Origin: CADEFX01 sp046154585
Lineage (GTDB): Bacteria > Pseudomonadota > Alphaproteobacteria > Rhizobiales > Hyphomicrobiaceae
Direction: 5' to 3'
Assembly (NCBI GenBank): GCA_046154585.1
Contig: JBJXDX010000153.1
Coordinates: 50,345 to 114,344 of the forward strand
DNA: 64,000 nt
The position numbers were made by a program, and so were the translations under genes. The notes beneath the pieces are model-generated. The model searched no databases. It was not told where the DNA came from and saw only the letters and a list, made by a program, of their open reading frames with translations. Below, one piece after another: positions 60,793 through 64,000 of the stretch; positions within the stretch are counted from its first letter, which is position 1, and each line of letters starts with the position of its first letter.

Positions 60793-62520
60793 ATGACCAG
60801 CACCACCGGCCAATCCAGGGACATGAACCCGACGCGCGACGACTTCGCAGCGCTTCTCAGCGAAACGCTCTCCGAAGACAACGCCTTCGAAGGCAGCGTC
60901 ATCAAGGGCACGATCACCGCGATCGAGAAGGATCTCGCCGTCATCGACGTGGGCCTCAAGATGGAAGGCCGCGTGCCGCTGCGCGAATTCGCCCTGCCTG
61001 GAAAGCCCGCCGATCTCAAAGTCGGCGACGAGGTCGAGGTCTATCTCGAGCGCATGGAGAATGCGCTCGGCGAGGCCGTGCTGAGCCGCGACAAGGCCCG
61101 TCGCGAGGAGAGCTGGACGAAGCTCGAGCAGAAGTTCAACGCCAACGAAAAGGTCGAGGGCGTGATCTTCAACAAGGTCAAGGGCGGCTTCACCGTCGAC
61201 CTCGACGGCGCCGTGGCGTTCCTGCCCGGCTCGCAGGTGGACATCCGTCCCGTGCGGGACATCGGCCCCCTCATGAACTCACCGCAGATGTTCCAGGTCC
61301 TGAAAATGGACCGCCGCCGCGGCAATATCGTCGTGTCGCGCCGGTCCGTGCTGGAAGAGACACGCGCGGAGCAGAGGTCGGAGATCGTGGCCCGGCTTGG
61401 CGAGGGCCAGGTCATCGACGGCGTGGTCAAGAACATCACCGACTACGGCGCATTCATCGACCTGGGCGGCATCGACGGCCTGCTGCACGTGACCGACATG
61501 GCCTGGCGCCGCGTCAATCATCCGAGCGATGTCGTGAACGTCGGCGATACGGTGAAGGTGCAGATCATCCGCATCAATCCGGAGACGCAGCGCATCAGCC
61601 TCGGCATGAAGCAGCTGCAGGCCGATCCGTGGGCCGGCATCGAGGCCAAGTACCCGGTCGGTGCGCGTTTTTCGGGAACCGTTACGAATATTGCCGACTA
61701 CGGTGCGTTCGTTGAGCTGGAGCCCGGCGTGGAAGGACTGATCCACGTGTCCGAAATGAGCTGGACGAAGAAGAACGTCCATCCCGGCAAAATCGTGTCC
61801 ACCAGCCAGCAGGTCGAAGTGCAGATCCTCGAAGTGGATCCGCAGAAGCGGCGCATCTCGCTGGGCCTCAAGCAGACGCAGGACAATCCCTGGGATGCTT
61901 TCCTCTCGGCACATCCGAAGGGCACGATCGTCGAAGGCCCCGTGCGCAACATCACCGAGTTCGGCCTGTTCGTCGGCCTCGACGGCGGCGTGGACGGCAT
62001 GGTGCATCTGTCGGACCTGGATTGGAACAAGTCCGGCGACGAGGCCATCAAGGACTACAAGAAGGGCGACAACGTGAAGGCCGTCGTTCTCGACGTCGAC
62101 AGCACGAAGGAACGCATCTCGCTCGGCATCAAGCAGGTCGGCGGCGACCCGATGGAGACGATTGGCAAGTTCAAGAAGGGCGATGCCGTCACGTGCGAGG
62201 TCATCGCAGTGGAGCCGAACGGCATCCAGGTGCGCCTCGCCGACAGCGACATCACCACCTACGTCAAGCGTTCCGACCTGTCGCGCGACCGCTCCGAGCA
62301 GCGGCCTGAGCGCTACAACGTCGGCGACAAGGTCGATGCCGCCATCATCGGCCTCGACAAGAACAGCCGCCGCATCACGGTGTCGATCAAGGCGCTCGAA
62401 ATCGCCGAAGAGAAGCAGGCCGTGGCGCAGTACGGCTCGACCGACTCGGGTGCCTCGCTCGGCGACATCTTCAAAGCGGCACTCAAGAAGCGCGAAAGCA
62501 CCGACGACGCCAAGGAGTGA
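60793..62520 (+). CDS. rpsA: 30S ribosomal protein S1
   Basis: 575 residues with six S1 (OB-fold) repeats starting near residues 35, 120, 205, 290, 380 and 465. Repeats 3 and 4 are clearest: VIDGVVKNITDYGAFIDLGGIDGLLHVTDMAW and FSGTVTNIADYGAFVELEPGVEGLIHVSEMSW. It binds mRNA leaders and brings them to the 30S subunit. The ATG follows AAGGAGTACGA. Frame extensions upstream into the cmk gap have no S1 similarity. The 214-base leader could hold a promoter or S1 autoregulatory site, but I see no clear motif. Confidence 0.95.
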   Translation: MTSTTGQSRDMNPTRDDFAALLSETLSEDNAFEGSVIKGTITAIEKDLAVIDVGLKMEGRVPLREFALPGKPADLKVGDEVEVYLERMENALGEAVLSRDKARREESWTKLEQKFNANEKVEGVIFNKVKGGFTVDLDGAVAFLPGSQVDIRPVRDIGPLMNSPQMFQVLKMDRRRGNIVVSRRSVLEETRAEQRSEIVARLGEGQVIDGVVKNITDYGAFIDLGGIDGLLHVTDMAWRRVNHPSDVVNVGDTVKVQIIRINPETQRISLGMKQLQADPWAGIEAKYPVGARFSGTVTNIADYGAFVELEPGVEGLIHVSEMSWTKKNVHPGKIVSTSQQVEVQILEVDPQKRRISLGLKQTQDNPWDAFLSAHPKGTIVEGPVRNITEFGLFVGLDGGVDGMVHLSDLDWNKSGDEAIKDYKKGDNVKAVVLDVDSTKERISLGIKQVGGDPMETIGKFKKGDAVTCEVIAVEPNGIQVRLADSDITTYVKRSDLSRDRSEQRPERYNVGDKVDAAIIGLDKNSRRITVSIKALEIAEEKQAVAQYGSTDSGASLGDIFKAALKKRESTDDAKE

Positions 62521-62553
62521 GGCTCTCGATCGGAGCTTGGATAACCTCTGACT

Positions 62554-62586
62554 GCGCCTTCGTCCGTTCACCACGGATGAAGGCGC
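62554..62586 (+). terminator. Strong hairpin after rpsA without U-tract
   Basis: GCGCCTTCGTCCGT (62554-62567) and ACGGATGAAGGCGC (62573-62586) pair over all 14 positions in RNA (one G-U) with a five-base loop. No T-run follows. It is 34 bases after the rpsA stop and 72 bases before sppA. It may be a rho-dependent end, a partial terminator or an RNA-stabilising 3' structure. Confidence 0.55.
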
Positions 62587-62658
62587 GGCCGGGCGTCTGC
62601 CGATGCCGTTCCCCGGTTCTCGCCGGCGCCTGAACCCCTTACAGATGCGGAACGTCAC

Positions 62659-63624
62659 ATGAGCCTCGAGACGGAAGCCATCCTCGACCGCAGACGCTTG
62701 AGGCGTCACGTCACGTTCTGGCGCGTTGCGGCGGTTCTTGCCGGCGTGATCGCGATCGGAGCGCTCATCTTCAAAGGCGCAGGCGGGACCGGTCTCGGCG
62801 ACCGGCATATCGCGCGGGTCAACATCGAGGGCATCATCACCGAGGACCGCGACCAGCTGACGATGTTCAAAAAGATCGCCAAGGACAAGAGCGTCGAGGC
62901 GATGATCCTCTTCATCAACAGTCCAGGCGGAACCACGACCGGCGGCGAGGCCGTTTTCGAGGCCATCCGCGGCGTCGCCGCCAACAAGCCGGTGGTGGCA
63001 CAGTTCGGCACCGTGGCGACGTCGGCCGCCTACATCGCGGGTCTTGCCACGGACCAGATCGTGGCGCGCGGCAACACCATCACCGGCTCGGTCGGCGTCA
63101 TCTTCCAATGGGCGGAGGTATCGGAGCTGCTCGGCAAGCTCGGCGTGAAAATGAACGAGATCAAGAGCGGTCCGCTGAAAGCCAATCCTTCTCCGTTCCA
63201 GCCAGTGGACGAGGCCGGACGCCAGAACGCCCAGCAGATGGTGGCCGAGTCGATGGAGTGGTTTAAGGGGCTCGTATCGTCCCGGCGCCACATCAATACG
63301 TCCTCCGTGCCGGGGCTGGAGCAGGGGCGGGTCTTCTCGGGGCGGGAAGCCCTGGAGCACAAGCTGATCGACAAGATCGGCGGTGAACCGGAAGCCCAGA
63401 AGTGGCTGGAAGAGCAGCGCGGCGTCACCGCGGGACTGAAAATCGTGGAATGGAAGGCCAAGAGCGAGGACGGCTGGGGCCTGTTCAGCATGATGGGCCG
63501 GGCCTTAACCGGCCTGATCGGCGGCAGTGCCGTGCGCCTCCTCGGATTGGCGGCCGATGATCCACGCCTCGCATTGTTGCAGCTTGACGGGCTCGTGTCG
63601 GTTTGGCAGCCTCCTAAAAATTGA
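62659..63624 (+). CDS. sppA: Signal peptide peptidase SppA (short form)
   Basis: 321 residues with one N-terminal membrane segment at about 21-38. The short bacterial SppA form is half of E. coli SppA. The strand MILFINSPGGTTTGGEAVFEAI is the S49 substrate-binding region. The Ser nucleophile is S122 (GTVATSAAYIAG) and the Lys base is K174 (SGPLKANPSPF), as in the Ser/Lys dyad. It degrades cleaved signal peptides in the membrane. It lies between rpsA and ihfB. Confidence 0.92.
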   Translation: MSLETEAILDRRRLRRHVTFWRVAAVLAGVIAIGALIFKGAGGTGLGDRHIARVNIEGIITEDRDQLTMFKKIAKDKSVEAMILFINSPGGTTTGGEAVFEAIRGVAANKPVVAQFGTVATSAAYIAGLATDQIVARGNTITGSVGVIFQWAEVSELLGKLGVKMNEIKSGPLKANPSPFQPVDEAGRQNAQQMVAESMEWFKGLVSSRRHINTSSVPGLEQGRVFSGREALEHKLIDKIGGEPEAQKWLEEQRGVTAGLKIVEWKAKSEDGWGLFSMMGRALTGLIGGSAVRLLGLAADDPRLALLQLDGLVSVWQPPKN

Positions 63625-63662
63625 ACAATTACAATCGGCTTGGGGCGTCGGAGGGCCAGTCC

Positions 63663-63962
63663 GTGATTAAGTCAGAATTGATACAGAAAATTGCTGCCGC
63701 AAATCCTCATCTTTATCACCGCGATATCGAGCGCATCGTCAATGTGATTTTCGACGAAATCGTGGATGCTTTGGCCCGAGGTGACCGGGTGGAACTCAGA
63801 GGATTTGGCGCGTTCACGGTCAAGCATCGGCCGCCGCGCCAGGGCCGCAACCCGCGCACGGGCGCATCGGTCGCCGTGGATGAGAAGTTCGTGCCGTTCT
63901 TCAAGACCGGCACGGAACTCCGCGAACGGCTCAACAATGCGACGGCGACGCCGCAGGCCTAG
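63663..63962 (+). CDS. ihfB: Integration host factor subunit beta
   Basis: 99 residues from the GTG preceded by GGAGGGCC; an earlier TTG would add 14 unrelated residues. The helix pair IKSELIQKIAAANPHLYHRDIERIVNVIFDEI, the strand VELRGFGAFTVKHRPPRQGRNPRTG with the intercalating Pro, and FVPFFKTGTELRERLN are all IHF/HU-family features. The R-N-P-R-T-G arm fits IHF-beta. With IHF-alpha it bends DNA sharply at specific sites, for example at sigma-54 promoters such as the one proposed here for glnK. The remaining 38 bases of the window show no gene. Confidence 0.94.
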   Translation: MIKSELIQKIAAANPHLYHRDIERIVNVIFDEIVDALARGDRVELRGFGAFTVKHRPPRQGRNPRTGASVAVDEKFVPFFKTGTELRERLNNATATPQA

Positions 63963-64000
63963 GCGCTTCTGCGGAGCAAGAGCGAGGCGATAGCTGGGCT

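Noticed and set aside
61279..63360. Long open frame (693 residues) antisense to rpsA and sppA
   Set aside because: Histidine- and leucine-rich repeats reflect the reverse complement of the S1 repeats. High-GC coding DNA commonly leaves such open antisense frames.
63766..64000. Possible additional gene at the right edge
   Set aside because: The frame overlaps ihfB and is arginine-rich shadow sequence. The last 38 bases contain no supportable start.

Overview
This is a GC-rich chromosomal window from an alphaproteobacterium, most likely order Hyphomicrobiales (Rhizobiales). Three things point there: the block FYDLN-acid protein / aroA / cmk / rpsA / sppA / ihfB at the right end, a CenR-like response regulator, and the adjacent glnK-amtB pair. 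There is no rRNA, CRISPR array, transposase, integrase or phage gene. The only RNA gene I can support is one tRNA-Ala(GGC). No gene-free gap exceeds 300 bases.

Layout. 1-3.7 kb: the end of a dynamin-like GTPase, a Sel1-repeat membrane protein, an orphan TAXI-type binding protein and a three-MHYT membrane protein with repeats upstream of it. 3.8-12.0 kb: one leftward cluster made of an MlrC-like M81 metallopeptidase, a complete dipeptide-type ABC importer and a MetE-C-like methyltransferase. 12.3-17.1 kb: an amine-oxidase-like flavoprotein with a Baeyer-Villiger monooxygenase, an M20 deacylase and a small exported protein. 17.2-23.5 kb: a creatinase-like M24 protein divergent from a polyamine-type ABC importer operon that ends in a LysR regulator. 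23.5-29.4 kb: a second dipeptide-type importer, split into two divergent units. 29.4-35.4 kb: a branched-chain-amino-acid-type ABC operon with a GAF-domain gene at its end and a crotonase gene at its head.

35.5-49.4 kb is mixed: a small GNAT, rimM, a membrane adenylate cyclase, a UbiH-type hydroxylase, tesB, glnK-amtB behind a candidate sigma-54 promoter, a 3-hydroxyisobutyrate-dehydrogenase-like enzyme, an L,D-transpeptidase, an orphan OmpR-type regulator, a GMC oxidoreductase, a MarR/EmrA-like pair without an EmrB, an M20 carboxypeptidase and a tiny zinc-ribbon protein. 49.6-54.0 kb encodes an RND efflux pump. 54.2-57.8 kb encodes MutT, ArgJ, an AhpD-like protein and an MFS exporter, all leftward. 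From 57.9 kb the window is housekeeping: tRNA-Ala, FYDLN protein, aroA, cmk, rpsA, sppA and ihfB.

The overall picture is an oligotroph or soil-type heterotroph with many high-affinity importers for peptides, polyamines and amino acids, each next to hydrolases or flavoenzymes that could process the imported compound. I found no single system that is clearly new. The best candidates for a second look are the M81/Dpp/MetE-like cluster, the M24 protein that has lost its metal ligands beside a polyamine-type importer, the repeat-palindrome array upstream of the MHYT gene, the palindrome in the glnK leader, and two intergenic families of nested inverted repeats.
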